From Owenia fusiformis (Eukaryota > Annelida > Polychaeta > Sabellida > Oweniidae), in the NCBI GenBank assembly GCA_903813345.2, contig CAIIXF020000011.1, positions 16,909,754-16,973,753 of the forward strand: a stretch of DNA of 64,000 bases. The letters are read 5' to 3'. How positions within the stretch are numbered: position 1 is the first letter of the stretch; each line of letters begins with the position of its first letter. Under the pieces are notes generated by a model, which worked only from the letters and a program-made list of their open reading frames with translations, did no database searches and was not told where the DNA came from. The translations under genes and the position numbers were made by a program. Positions 49,215 to 60,836 of this stretch are shown piece by piece.

Positions 49215-52200
49215 TCATTTCTGGTGATCTTTAAGTTGTTCATAAACATGATTGTCTGCATTATCAACTTGCACGCCATCTTGAATAGTCTCAGCCTGGT
49301 CTAAATACGTTGATGTTTGTCCATTTATTTCATGCATTTGTTCACTTGCCTTTGAACCAGTATTTACATATTCAGGTTCCACGGTTGCTTGCCTATCAGA
49401 AATCTGTCCGATATCTAACGAAGGTTCCATTTCAATTTCATCATACTCAATACTTTGTTCAGGTCGCCCCGAAGGTAATGATTCCATATTTTGGTAGTCT
49501 TTGTCCATTTTACTTTCTGATGTGTTCCTGAAACTGATGAAGAAATTCATACATAAGAGCGAAATTCGTCCATATTGTACATTTTCGACTAAACATTTTT
49601 TATTGTCCATTTTAAAATTTCAAATTTTATGTTTAATACAAAGTTAATTAAATTGAATTGATTTTGCGAATGCCTTTGATAGGTTAAAATCGTTCGGTCA
49701 ATATTCGTTTCTTAATCTGTTAATCAGGTTATATTATGAGTAATTTTCTTTTAAACTAAGCATATAGTAGTTAATATGTTGTCTTTCTTTTAAGTAATAC
49801 AATTTAGTTGTAGCATTATGCCAAATCCATAAGTAAATGTCTGAACCACCCTACCTATAGGATGTCGAGCCTTTTCATAACTACAGCTACCCTCAGTACA
49901 TTTTCCCTTCCCTTCTAATTCAATCTTTAAATACTTCACAATGCCAATTGGAGTCATTATATGCAATATGTACTAAGGCATGAATGTTTATAACTTCTGT
50001 AAGACTGTTTCCCCATTCTTTATCATGTATTCTATCAATGTTTTCTGCTTCAACTTTATTATTTCGAGCCATATTCTCCAATATTTCATACATTCATGAG
50101 AACTTTGATAACATCATAAAATCAGTTGATTTTTTCAAAATGTTTGAAGAGTATGTTTACGGTCATTATTGGCATGATCAAGAAAACAAGATGGAATATT
50201 TTGATATTAGATTCACTTTTGCCATGAGAACAAAACAAGATCTTGTTTAAATCTAAGTTGACAGTTTATGTGAGTAAAAGCATGATTGGTAATATTGTTC
50301 TTTAGATATTACTAGTTTTCTTTTTACAAAATGATATGGACCACTGAGTCATCGCCTTGGTTACTATAGCAACCGTAGAATGTTAAGAAGAGGTATATAT
50401 ATTAAACCTTAACATTGTAAGGGAATAAGATGGGGGCACATACCTACTAACTACGAACAGGATTGGTTCATTATTTTCATAATTAGATATATTTGTGCAA
50501 AACATTTTGAACAACGCTTGTATATATACAACATTTTATTTGACGAATGAACTAGACATCGGATTACTGCTCACAAGTTTTACCTTTTGTTTCGTCTGAG
50601 AAGTACAGCAATAATGACAATTAATATCAGGATACACAGCGCGCCACCTATCGCCACCCCAATGATAGAACCTACATGCTGATTTGTATTGGGTTGTCTT
50701 GTGCATTCTTGACTCCCTCCTAAATCAAAGGGATAGTAAAACATAAAGAACGTACAGAGACTCATAAATAGAAATATTTGCAAACGACTTACGAAACCAC
50801 ATGTTGTTTGGGAAAAATTGTTTAAACGAACATCAGACACGTGTATGGTTGTATAATTGCAATGTTAAGTGTATTGAACAAAAATGGAATGATGTCTGCA
50901 TATTCTGATACTATACTGCTCTGACGTAGCAAACTGACAACAGGTTTTCAATTTCTTTTATTTACATTTTTAGAACATAAGTAGTTCCAATCATATCCTT
51001 CAAGTTTGACATTAGAGATACACTCCCCTCCATAAGTTTGGCAAATTTTTCCCCCCATTGAACTACGTGTTAAAGCCTCTTTACCTTTGAATTTTTATTT
51101 ACCAAACCTGCGATGAAAATACAATTGATGGAAACGTAATTTGACTTTAATTCCAATACCTCCAAAATTTTTCTCAATTTTTTTCCTCAATTACAATAGG
51201 TCGAAAATTGGTGATAAATTTGATAAATTTTTGAAAATCGTCATTCCCATGTTAACCAATGGGAAATGGTAGGTTTGCCGCAAGTCATATGACAGAATAT
51301 CCATCCATCCGAGTCCTTGCAAAAATACGAGTAAGGCAGGAAATTGAATTTGCTAACTTTATTTAACAAAAAATTAATATGTTTCTTCAGGTTCAACAAA
51401 GTTATAGGGCTTTAAAGTCAAAATTGTTTTTCGAAAAACCTCTCCCATTGAAATAACACAAGAGGCGAAAAATTATTTTCAAAAATGACTTTGAAGCGCT
51501 GTAACTTTAATATTCATCAAATAAACTAAATACTTAGTGTTCAAAAAAGTTAGACAATTCAATTTTCTATATAAAAATATTTTTTGCTGAATCTTTTACT
51601 GAAAAGATATCCTGATTTCTGATTTGCCCCGAACCCTTCATTTCCCCAATGGATTACATGGGAATGACGATTTTCAAAAATTCATCAAATTTATCATCAA
51701 TTTTCGACTTATTGTAATTGAGGTAAAAAATTAAGAATATTCGGAGGTATTGGAAATAAAGTCAAGTTACGTTTCCGTCAATCTTATAAGTTATTTCATT
51801 GCCGGTTAAGTAAATAAAAATTCAAACGTAAAGAGGCTTTAACAGGGAGTTCAATGGGGGAAAAATGTTGCCAAACTTATGGAGAGGAGTGTAAGTCGCA
51901 TTAAAAAATCGTTGAGGCTATGAATATTGATAATTAAACCGTTGAGCAGATGAAAACATAACATTTCTATGTTATATTATAGGTCAATCTGAGTCTCCAA
52001 ACAACTGGCTGTTACTTTATACCCGTGCTGAAACATATTGATTCGGATACGATTAACAAAAGCACAATGTTGCAAATATGTATCTTAGAAAATCTTTGAT
52101 ACACTCACTCTATAAGTTGTGGTGGCGTGTTTTCATTACGTTAAATTATGGGCTTATTGAAAGCGAGTGATTAAATCAATGACTTAATGAATTGATATAG

Positions 52201-55200
52201 ATCGCCAAACAGGCATTAACCTGTGACCAAACTTTCAGAGTCCACGCTTGTGGAGGGGCTGAGGGCTACCATAAAGCAAGGATCCCTGGCTACGGATTGA
52301 TGTAATAGAGGGCGTTCAGGAAATAAAGCTAATTTTGCTCTCAAACTTATATTTCTTGTCTACCGGAAGTTGGTAGAACGACACCAGTTAAGTGTGAAAG
52401 CTAGGGGAAATTATTTTGAACATGAAATGGAATGTTAACTTGATGAAAGAAATATCTAGCAGCACTATGATCAAAACATAGACATAACGTTTACAAAATC
52501 TACTATGCTGTGAACTATTTTGAAGTTATATTAATTATATCTCAATATTTTTTTCTTTTCGGTGGAATTAGGAAAATGTCAAATGCTTCTTCTCTGAAAA
52601 TTTGAATGATGAATGACAAGAAGTAAAAGTTTGAGAGCAAAATTAGATTTACTTACTGAACGCCTTGTACAATTACCTGTTTCTGTTTGAAAAGAGTCTT
52701 TCGCCACGGGTCCATAACCTGCTTTTGTTGATGCTTTGACTTCACACTCATACGTTGTCTCAGACTCAAGATTACTGACAAATGTCTCTCTAGTCTCAGA
52801 CGCCAATATTTGCTTTAACACTACGTATGTTGCGTTTACGTAGCATGTCACCTTAACGGGAAGAGAAAACATACAATTTCCAATGTGAAACAGTTTAACT
52901 CAATAAAACATGTCACGCCCTGATAACTTAATAAATCAGTGTTCTGAACCAAGGGGCCTTCCTTAAACCTTTCAAAGTGAGTCTTTAATTTCTTATTTCA
53001 GAACTGTCAAGGATGGGGACAATTATTTATATCAGTAATTATCAAAACAATTAGTTATGAAGATTTAAGCGAAGGATGTACACGAAGTTACGGTTTACCT
53101 GATACGCCAGCAATCGGCCGTTTGTAAACTCTGGAATATTCCATGTAAGATGAAATGATTTCGTATCACTTGCTCTTATACGAAGATCTTTTGGTGGTGA
53201 TGGTTCTGAAAAAAAACAGACATCGTGTCTTTCAAGAAGAAAAGATTTAAAAACAGAATTATAACGTTCACCTCAAATAGATACTCACTATCAGCAGGAG
53301 TCACTGTGTCAAAGACTAAGATCTTTGGACCCTCAAGATCTGCATTATTTACCATGGAGAGTTCTACTTTGTATTGGGTTTCAAACTCAAAATCTTCATT
53401 TGTGAGTTCTATATTCTCCTCGGATGTATCCTTCAAATACTCTCCATTTCGATAAATCTTGTAGGTTTGCATCTCGTCACACTTTATTTCGTCTTTTATA
53501 GGTTCCTAAAGCAGAAACACAAAATAAAAACTTCTAAATTGTCTGTTTCCCTTTTGAGCCAGCATTGCTACTCTTCTACTCATACTTGTATGTATTCTGG
53601 GCGTATTAAAGTATGGCCTTACAATCGTATATCATGTTGTTATTGATACGTATGTGACAAATATTAGAGGTCATAAGTTACACATTTTAAGAAATATATT
53701 GACTCACAATGATTTCTGTTCTCTCTCGATTCACTTTTCCAGGGACCTAATTACAGAGGACCATAATTCTAGATTCTAGATTAAAAACGTGTATCTTTAC
53801 CTTCCTAATATCGCTAATTTGGTTCAATCACTTGTGTTTGATATCAGCTCGTCGATAAAATGATACAATAACCATTCAAAATTATATTTTATATATACTC
53901 ATTACACTTGCAAAATTCATGTTCAGTTTCAAAGGTCCTACAGTGGCTATTTACGTACATACCATCCATCTTAATTTTGCAGTTAGAGTTGATTGCTCTG
54001 TGTGATCCGAGGATGATGTTATGACAAAGTCATATGTGGTATTCAGTGTCAAATAAGTTGGATCTAAACGAAAGAGGAAAAGAAATACCATGTGGTTTTC
54101 AATGCTCCTATTTAAAATGCTAATTTCCATTCATTCATTTTGAATTTTAAGGAATGCACATTCCTGTTTCACATTGCGTTTAAGTACATTGTTTAACAGG
54201 AGGTTCATTTTGAACTGATTTAGAGCGATATTTTGCATTTACCTCCGCATGTAGTAAATGGATCACTCCAATCAGATGTTGCGCCTATTTTTATATCACT
54301 AACTTCATATGGGTACAATGCTGACACACGGAAAACAAAAATGCTATCCTTTGATAAGTTGTCAATTCTTGCCATCAACCCAGAACTGTTAATTGATTCT
54401 ATATTATCATCTTCGTCTGAGGAACTTCTGTATTCAACTCTGAAGGATTTTGTAGCTGCGGTATCATGTTTGATAGTACTCTTAACATCCAAAACCTTCC
54501 ATTCTATCTCAATGTAATCGGCACCCCGACTCTTGAACGTAGGTTTACCATCTATTTTGAGAACCTCTGAAATTACAAGTTGAATTCAATCATGCTTTGA
54601 TATATACGATTATAATGCTAGAGAATTACAACAAAGGTAATTTAACAAAAATTAGCAAACGTTTTGTATTACTGATTCAAAAACGAAAAAAGCAAGGGTA
54701 CCTTGATTACAAGCGTATTTTGGATAGTAATTATATTCACAATTACCACTGCAAAAACCATCTTCCCTTTGACAATCGTCGAGTGTCTTGCAATGTCTCG
54801 TACACTCCTTAGCACAATTGATTCCCCATTTTCCAGCAGCACAACCTGAAAGTGCATTTCATATCTATTGAAGTGGAGGGAACATGTTTTCCGATCAGAA
54901 ACATTCATTTCGATTCCTTAGTACATCCCTGTTCATTGTTTTCAAAAAGTGCCTATCAATTTGAAAATGTTTTGCTTTGGTTCAGTTTCACAGTGTCAGC
55001 TTTGTTCTCTAGCTAAGTGAATCCTACAAATTCATATCAAATTCGCAGTGTCAAATATCTTAGTAAAGACATTTTCTGGTTTTACGGTGTCAACCTTGAT
55101 GCAGTCTCTGAATTGTAAAGAATTCATAATTAATGAATATATACAGGGTGTCTCAAAGATATATACCCAAAAGTATATCAACAGCACAGATAAAACAATC

Positions 55201-58200
55201 AATATTTTAAGACATTTTTTGCACGGTCATGTAACCAAAACATGAAAGTTTGCTCCCCGATACACCATATTTATTTCAGTCTTGCCTTTTTGATGCTTTA
55301 ATCCTTTACCTTCTACACCACACATCCAATGTAACCCCATATTTCGATGACAGCCTGTTTCCTTACTGCTACGTTGTTCATCACAAATGATTCAGGAGTT
55401 ACCTTCCAGACTTACGCAGGCTAGCCTGGAGACCAAATGATATCGAAATGAAAACGCAGTGGTCTCAAATTGCTTGAGTCCCTCTTCACCCAACAAAGGC
55501 TACAATAGAATCCCACCCAATGCAGTTTATTGAACGTCTGACCTCTCTGTATAAGGGGGCTATAAGACATTGTGAGGGCCTCCCTATTTGCCAGATTTGA
55601 TCTGGGGCTATCTGAAGGACCATTTTATGCTAAACCCAAAGAAAGAGACCTGGAACAACTTAATTAAGACGAGCATCAGAACAGAAATCAAACCATTCCA
55701 CCAGAAATATCAAATATTAGGAACATTGTAGTAGTAAGGATGCAGAATGCCATCGAAATATGAGGTTATATTGATTATGCGGTGTAAAAGTTAAAGGTTT
55801 TCAGTATTAAAAAGATAAAATGTTTTGACTACATGACCATGCAAAACATGTCTGAAAATATTGATTGGTTTGTCTATGCTGTTGATATACTTTTGGGTAC
55901 ATTTTTTGAGACACCCTATATATCTACTTAGGCATTCTCTCTTAGGACCATATCCAGCCATGCAATCCCCGGGACACCATCCATTAGCCTTGACACAAGT
56001 ATCACCAGCTTTGCACTTTCTGAAGCACTCTTCACAGGAAGCACCAAAATGGCCATCAGTACACTCTAAATAAAAAAGGATGAAAGCACATCTGGCATAC
56101 ATATGAGGCGAGGGATATGTAGAGATCATGTTGTTTATTTTAAATAAATCTACGAAAGCATTCCTCACATTCGGGTAGACTTGTTCCGAGATAAATATTG
56201 TATATTATATTTATGATCATGTTACATTTTAAATGATTGGTGTACCTCAGGTCTCAAAAGGTATGAAAAGCATACAAAATGCAAATATGCTATATTCAAC
56301 CAATATTATTGTATTCAAATCAAGATTCTGTGAAGTTCTTGTATTTTCTTAAACAGCTTTTCTGAACTCTTTACGAGTTTTCTGTTTTCTCGATTTAATT
56401 CTTAGAAGTCAAGCTGTAAATTATAATTTGGCACAAAGCTAGAAAATATAGTCTTAACAAGTTTCTTCGATTTGGAATTTGTTTTGTAAATAAAGTTGCA
56501 ATTTATATATTTAGCCCCTCGCTTTTGTTACATTGACGACTTACGTCAATGATACAAAAGCGATGGTCTAAATGCATCAATTACGGCTTTATTTAAAAAT
56601 CAAATTACAAACCAAGAGCATTTCTAAAAGCTAGACTATATTGTCTAACTGTGTGCCGCATGATAACCCGCAACATGACTTATACGTAAGTTTGAATCGA
56701 AAAAACAAAAAACTTGTACCCAGGAAGTTCATATCCATTTTGTTACATTGACGTTCCGTTAAAGTGACTAGTTGTGGAACAGTGTAAATGCACGGCTATT
56801 TATAACATGATTAAATCGATGTTATAAGTGTTTCTCACCGTACACCTCTATGTCACATATTGACAATACTGTACTAGAAGAAGCAGTGTTTTTTATTTTG
56901 ATTGTAAGTTCATTTGTCGGTTTGGAAAGGCAGCCAATTGTCTTGTCATCTTTATGACCAAATGCTTTCTCCTCACATTTTTCTCCACTGGGCTCCATTG
57001 TCACTTCTAGTGTTTGGTTTCCAATGTTATCAGGATCTAGAATAAGTCAATATGAATAGTAATCTAAATTAAATAACATGGGTACAACTAGTTGGAAAAT
57101 GTTTAATTTCGTCTCATATCGTCAAGATCTCAACATAAATAAATAAAGACCTATATTGAATAATTAATTGAAACATAACATCAGTACGAGAGATAATAAT
57201 GTGTCTGTGACAATGTGCATAAAACTAAATTAGAGCTAACAGTTGCAAACTTATACCCCACCTGCTATGAGATTGTATGTGTATATGCTGTCTGATTCAG
57301 ACCCGTAATTTCGGCATATATCTCCAAAGTATTAACAATTCTGCTTGCCGGGTTCAAACTCAAACGCACCACAGGAGCCAGACAAGTCGCATTTAGTTTT
57401 GCATTCTTGAAATGTAGATGCAGTGAGTTCTCCATTTTTGGCATCGTTGCACTTGTTACGTGTTACACTGTAACGCAGTGGATCTGGAATATATTATACC
57501 TCTAATAAATTAATACATTCAAACAAAAGATTGCTGTACAAATTGTACGTTTAAATATCTCTGTGGAATTTTGTATTGCTTTTAGAACTAAGATAGAAAA
57601 TCCATGATGTCATATGTTAAAATATTGAGATAAGAAACAATGACATGATGAAAATGCTATTGAAGAATAGTTGAAGAATAAATACTCAAAAATATTACAA
57701 TCTACTTGAACTACAACAAAGAGATGCAACACACCCACGTACATTGGAACATCACTAAAACATCCCGAGTCAAAACAATCCCATTCACTCATCTTAGTTT
57801 AAATGAAATATAATATCTTAGTTTCCATAAAATTAGTGTTTCACTAATTAAGAAATATTGATATTCATCCCATGATTTTTCTACTTCCCGGTGAATATCA
57901 CCCGGAAATATTTTTGATATTGAAAATATTGATATACAGCGTTTTATATTGATGTTCTTATGTTAAACTATATTTTCCAAACATAATTAAAAAAGAGATT
58001 TTGAAAAGTAAAAAGTATATAAGCCTATTAAATATAGGAGAATTGTAATTTATCATCATGCTCTGACACAGTCAACGTCATAGAAATCTGAGGAATATGC
58101 GAATACCCTGTGATGGACACGTATTGTTAAATTTATTTGATGTTGATGTGTTTATGTTATAGAATTTTTTTTAACATTTCAAAGTTAAGTCATATTTTGT

Positions 58201-58902
58201 AGACTAAATAATTATATAGTCTGGTTTTGTTTCATACAAAAATCAGATATGGATTTTGAACTGATGATTTTATGAAGAGAGTCATGGAATAAAAAGCTTA
58301 TTTAGTGATGTTATTTCCCCTTGGCCCTCTAGGCCCCCCGGGAAATATCATATTGTCCCTAGAAATAAAGCCAATTTTGAATCTGTATATAGTCAACATA
58401 AGAGAGATTTTCCACTTTGCCTCTTATCCCTCCTTTATCTAAACCCGGAACACATCAAGCACATGCGTCTACTAGTAAAAAAGCGATTGCAATATCTGCT
58501 AGATAGCCTGATGACCCGGTGATACACTCGGAAACAATTAATATCCATAGCATATGCATGACAAATATCTTATCGAGCACTTACAACTCGTTATTGCATA
58601 GACACTCAATGCCCATGGTCCTCCAGTATCGACCGAGTCCTTATAGTATCCTGTACAGTTAGTTGACAAGCCATATTTGTTATATGTGCCATATCCGGAA
58701 CGGGAAGTAAAACATTCTCCACCATATTCGACACCAATGATTCGTTTCTGGTTTGCCCTTGCAGCAGTGAAGCACTTCTTCACCTCCAAAACTCGATTCC
58801 AATAATAATCGTTTAGATAATCTATATCTTCGCCATCAATCCTCCAATCCAGAGCTCTATCCTCTGTGTCTCCAAAGCATCCAAAATATTTATACGGAAG
58901 AG
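49215..58902 (-). CDS. Receptor paralogue D, 12 exons visible; 5' exons missing and an in-frame stop in the PAN exon
   Basis: Exons: 58902-58585 (WSC-like), 57483-57262 (PAN-like), 57036-56839 (jelly-roll C-half), 56065-55928 and 54845-54702 (EGF), 54566-54243, 54063-53963, 53505-53289, 53205-53099, 52851-52677 (three FN3), 50719-50584 (membrane helix), 49527-49215 (tail). Sizes and phases equal those of B and C. The PAN exon has TAA at 57334-57332, where B and C have a lysine codon after QNC/QDC, so translation would end in the ectodomain; this may be a true null, an allele or a base error. Signal-peptide and jelly-roll N-half exons were not found up to 64000 and may lie beyond the transposon there. 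The tail keeps DYQNM, IEYDEI (ITIM-like), PEYVNT, TYLD and HVYEQL. Apart from the stop, all exons are open. Confidence 0.75.
51021..51891. mobile_element. Tc1/mariner-type MITE with about 240-bp inverted arms
   Basis: Ends CACTCCCCTCCATAAGTTTG and its mirror CTTATGGAGAGGAGTG, flanked by TA (51019-51020, 51892-51893). Arms of about 240 bp are roughly 85-90% matched; the middle has no transposase. It lies in the intron between the last FN3 exon and the membrane exon of gene D. Confidence 0.85.
52311..52663. mobile_element. MITE 13 bp from the splice donor of the last FN3 exon of gene D
   Basis: Inverted ends ggcgttcaggaaataaagc and its mirror ending ctgaacgcc, with long similar arms (ctaattttgctctcaaact). 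The right end lies just 13 bp inside the intron from the exon end at 52677. The corresponding intron of gene B shows no such sequence. Confidence 0.7.
55144..55918 (+). mobile_element. Mariner transposon relic in gene D
   Basis: Ends CAGGGTGTCTCAAAG and TTTTTTGAGACACCCTA with TA on each side (55142-55143, 55919-55920). The decayed inside still reads PDLIWGYLKDHF and NNLIKTSIRTEIK on the plus strand, like the C-terminal catalytic region of mariner/Tc1 transposases. The right end lies 8 bp from the first EGF exon (ending at 55928), so the splice donor GTAGATA is all that separates them. Confidence 0.85.
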
Positions 58903-59835
58903 CTTTAAACAAAAGAAGACGTATACACGAAAGTAATGCAGTTTGATGTGATGCATCACAGTATGGAATTTTTTCTGCATCTTTATTCGATTTTCACACT
59001 TTTGTATTTGATAACGACCATTCGATATTCCACTCTATTAAAATGGTTCGAAACACGTAATAAATTTGTTTGTTTTTACACATTTATATTTGATTTATGT
59101 AACTATATATGCGATAAATGCACTTGTATATGCTGTTCATGTTATTCAGTGTTTGGTAAAATGTCACATATTTAAGTCCATGTACACACACGAACAAAGA
59201 CGGTTGACACATATATTTAGAACACGCATCAAATACAAATATACTTTAGAACCAAACATAAAGTACACAATAGCACGGACATATAGTGACTTAGATGGCG
59301 CAAGTCACGTGACCAAAGTCAAAGTCACGTGACTTACCCCACATCAAAACAGTGAACATTGGTTTATATAAAATCATTCGGTAAGTCACGTGACTTACCC
59401 CACAAATGAATAGGCCTATGTTTACCACAAATGAATATGTTTACCCAACACGAATGGTACTTGGCATCGCATATATTTAAAATACTTATCAAATGTATAT
59501 TTGATCGGGTCGAATACAGTTTTGAAGCATCTTACATATTTGTTTTGTAAGACGGTAAATTATATGTTGGATAGTTGGTATAATTTGTTGTAACTGGTTT
59601 TGTTTATATTCGGTTTAACTTTCTCCGATGGGTAAAAACCGAAGATATTAATGTTACGAATATTGATGCAATAAATACACTATATCACAGTCGTTGCGCA
59701 TGTATATCTGGTTTTCAAAAAAGGTATCAAAGAGTATATCAACAGCACTCTCAGATAAACCAATGAATATTTTGGAAATTTTTTGCATGGTCCTGTAGCC
59801 AAAATATGTAAGTTTTCTCCCCCAATACAGAGTTG
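58903..59835. other. Intron upstream of the gene D WSC exon, with a mariner fragment
   Basis: No exon is recognised. The palindrome gtcacgtgac occurs three times at about 59305-59395, two of them in the longer repeat aagtcacgtgacttacccca. 59720-59835 matches the 5' part of the mariner relic at 55160-55260 (tatatcaacagcac, aatattttg, ccaaaat) and is cut off at 59835 by the next element. Confidence 0.65.
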
Positions 59836-60180
59836 TTAGGTACAATACAACTCACGTGGCCTTTTGTTTACTCATCGTATAGGAAAAGTAGTCCATTTTG
59901 AAAACTGTTTGGGTGTTGGATGGTGTATAAATGGGACATATTAGGATGCAATGTACCTCTTTGCTGGTTAATAAGTAAGTACAGACTCTTAGGCATTGGA
60001 TGATAGCAGAAAACTTTCATGAAAAAAATTGGATTATTTTTTGGTAAATATTGATGACGTAGGGGGTGTGTTGGCTGGGCCATGTTAATTTTCCATTGAA
60101 AAATCACTACGCGTGTGAACAATCCAGCGGTTCTTTTGATTTTCGTGGGATATTTTTTTCAAGACTTTTTCTGAGGTAAG
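59836..60180 (+). repeat. 345-bp direct repeat, left copy
   Basis: Identical over its visible length to 63656-64000. It carries a perfect minus-strand open frame in both copies, which I regard as chance. It ends with a splice-donor-like ctgaggtaag that in the left copy continues as gtaagttt. The true repeat length may be greater, since the right copy is cut by the window edge. Confidence 0.85.
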
Positions 60181-60435
60181 TTTAAGGATATCTCTTTATT
60201 GTCTGTTAATATGAGTGAAATCGATGGGCTAGGATTTTTGTAATATTCTCTCAAACTTTGTCAATTCACCATGTTATCCTATGTCAGAAAAGTAAGTTGT
60301 TTTCTACCTAATATTCAGATTTTTGGAAACACAATTTGGTAAGAAAAATGATTTTTTTGATTTTTTCAGAATTCATTCTATCTTATCTCACTTGTATAAC
60401 ATATAAGTTGTTTCTTGCTTGTAAAATAGGCCAAA

Positions 60436-60813
60436 ATGGATGCCTGGGGGGCAAAATATGCCCAGAGATTGGGCCGGGAGGCAACAGTCTACCCCAATAA
60501 CTGCATTATTTGGACAGGCTATCGTAACAAGGCTACCGGGTATGGGCAGTTGTGCATACAGAAGCGCGGTAGTCAAAAATGGGTGACCGTGTCGGCTCAC
60601 TGGCTGTCGTATGCCACACGGCATCCTAACGATACGCTTGATTTATCGACACTGGACTTATCTCACCTTTGTCATAACAAGCTATGTATCAACATAAATC
60701 ACCTTAGCCTAGAACCACATTCTGTAAATAATGTGCGAATGGGTTGTATCAATGCCGGAAAATGCCGTCAGCATGGGGCCTACCCTGATTGCCTCTTAAA
60801 ATGGAAAATGTAA
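60436..60813 (+). CDS. HNH / His-Me finger endonuclease-like protein (125 aa)
   Basis: The 125-residue frame starts MDAWGAKYAQRLG. It has the family layout of small zinc-loop homing-type nucleases: CIIWTG (23-28), GYGQ (35-38), SAHWLSYA (53-60), then SHLCHNKLCININHL (76-90) and a Cys/His tail C104, C110, H113, C119. H77, with the following N88/H89, is the probable catalytic and metal site; the cysteines bind zinc. The ATG follows an acceptor-like tgtaaaatag, so a 5' non-coding exon in the upstream repeat is possible. It is paired tail-to-tail with the transposase. Nuclease identity is family-based; a role in moving the element is inference. Confidence 0.75.
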   Translation: MDAWGAKYAQRLGREATVYPNNCIIWTGYRNKATGYGQLCIQKRGSQKWVTVSAHWLSYATRHPNDTLDLSTLDLSHLCHNKLCININHLSLEPHSVNNVRMGCINAGKCRQHGAYPDCLLKWKM

Positions 60814-60836
60814 ATGGTATGATTAGATCACTTACC

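Noticed and set aside
59868-60122. 84-residue frame present twice (also 63688-63942) as a duplicated gene
   Set aside because: It sits wholly in the identical 345-bp repeat on the antisense strand of a probable 5' exon and has no recognisable domain.
60436-60813. HNH ORF as bacterial or phage contamination
   Set aside because: It lies in a sequence joined to a eukaryotic transposase ORF and to a mariner fragment, with intron-like borders nearby.
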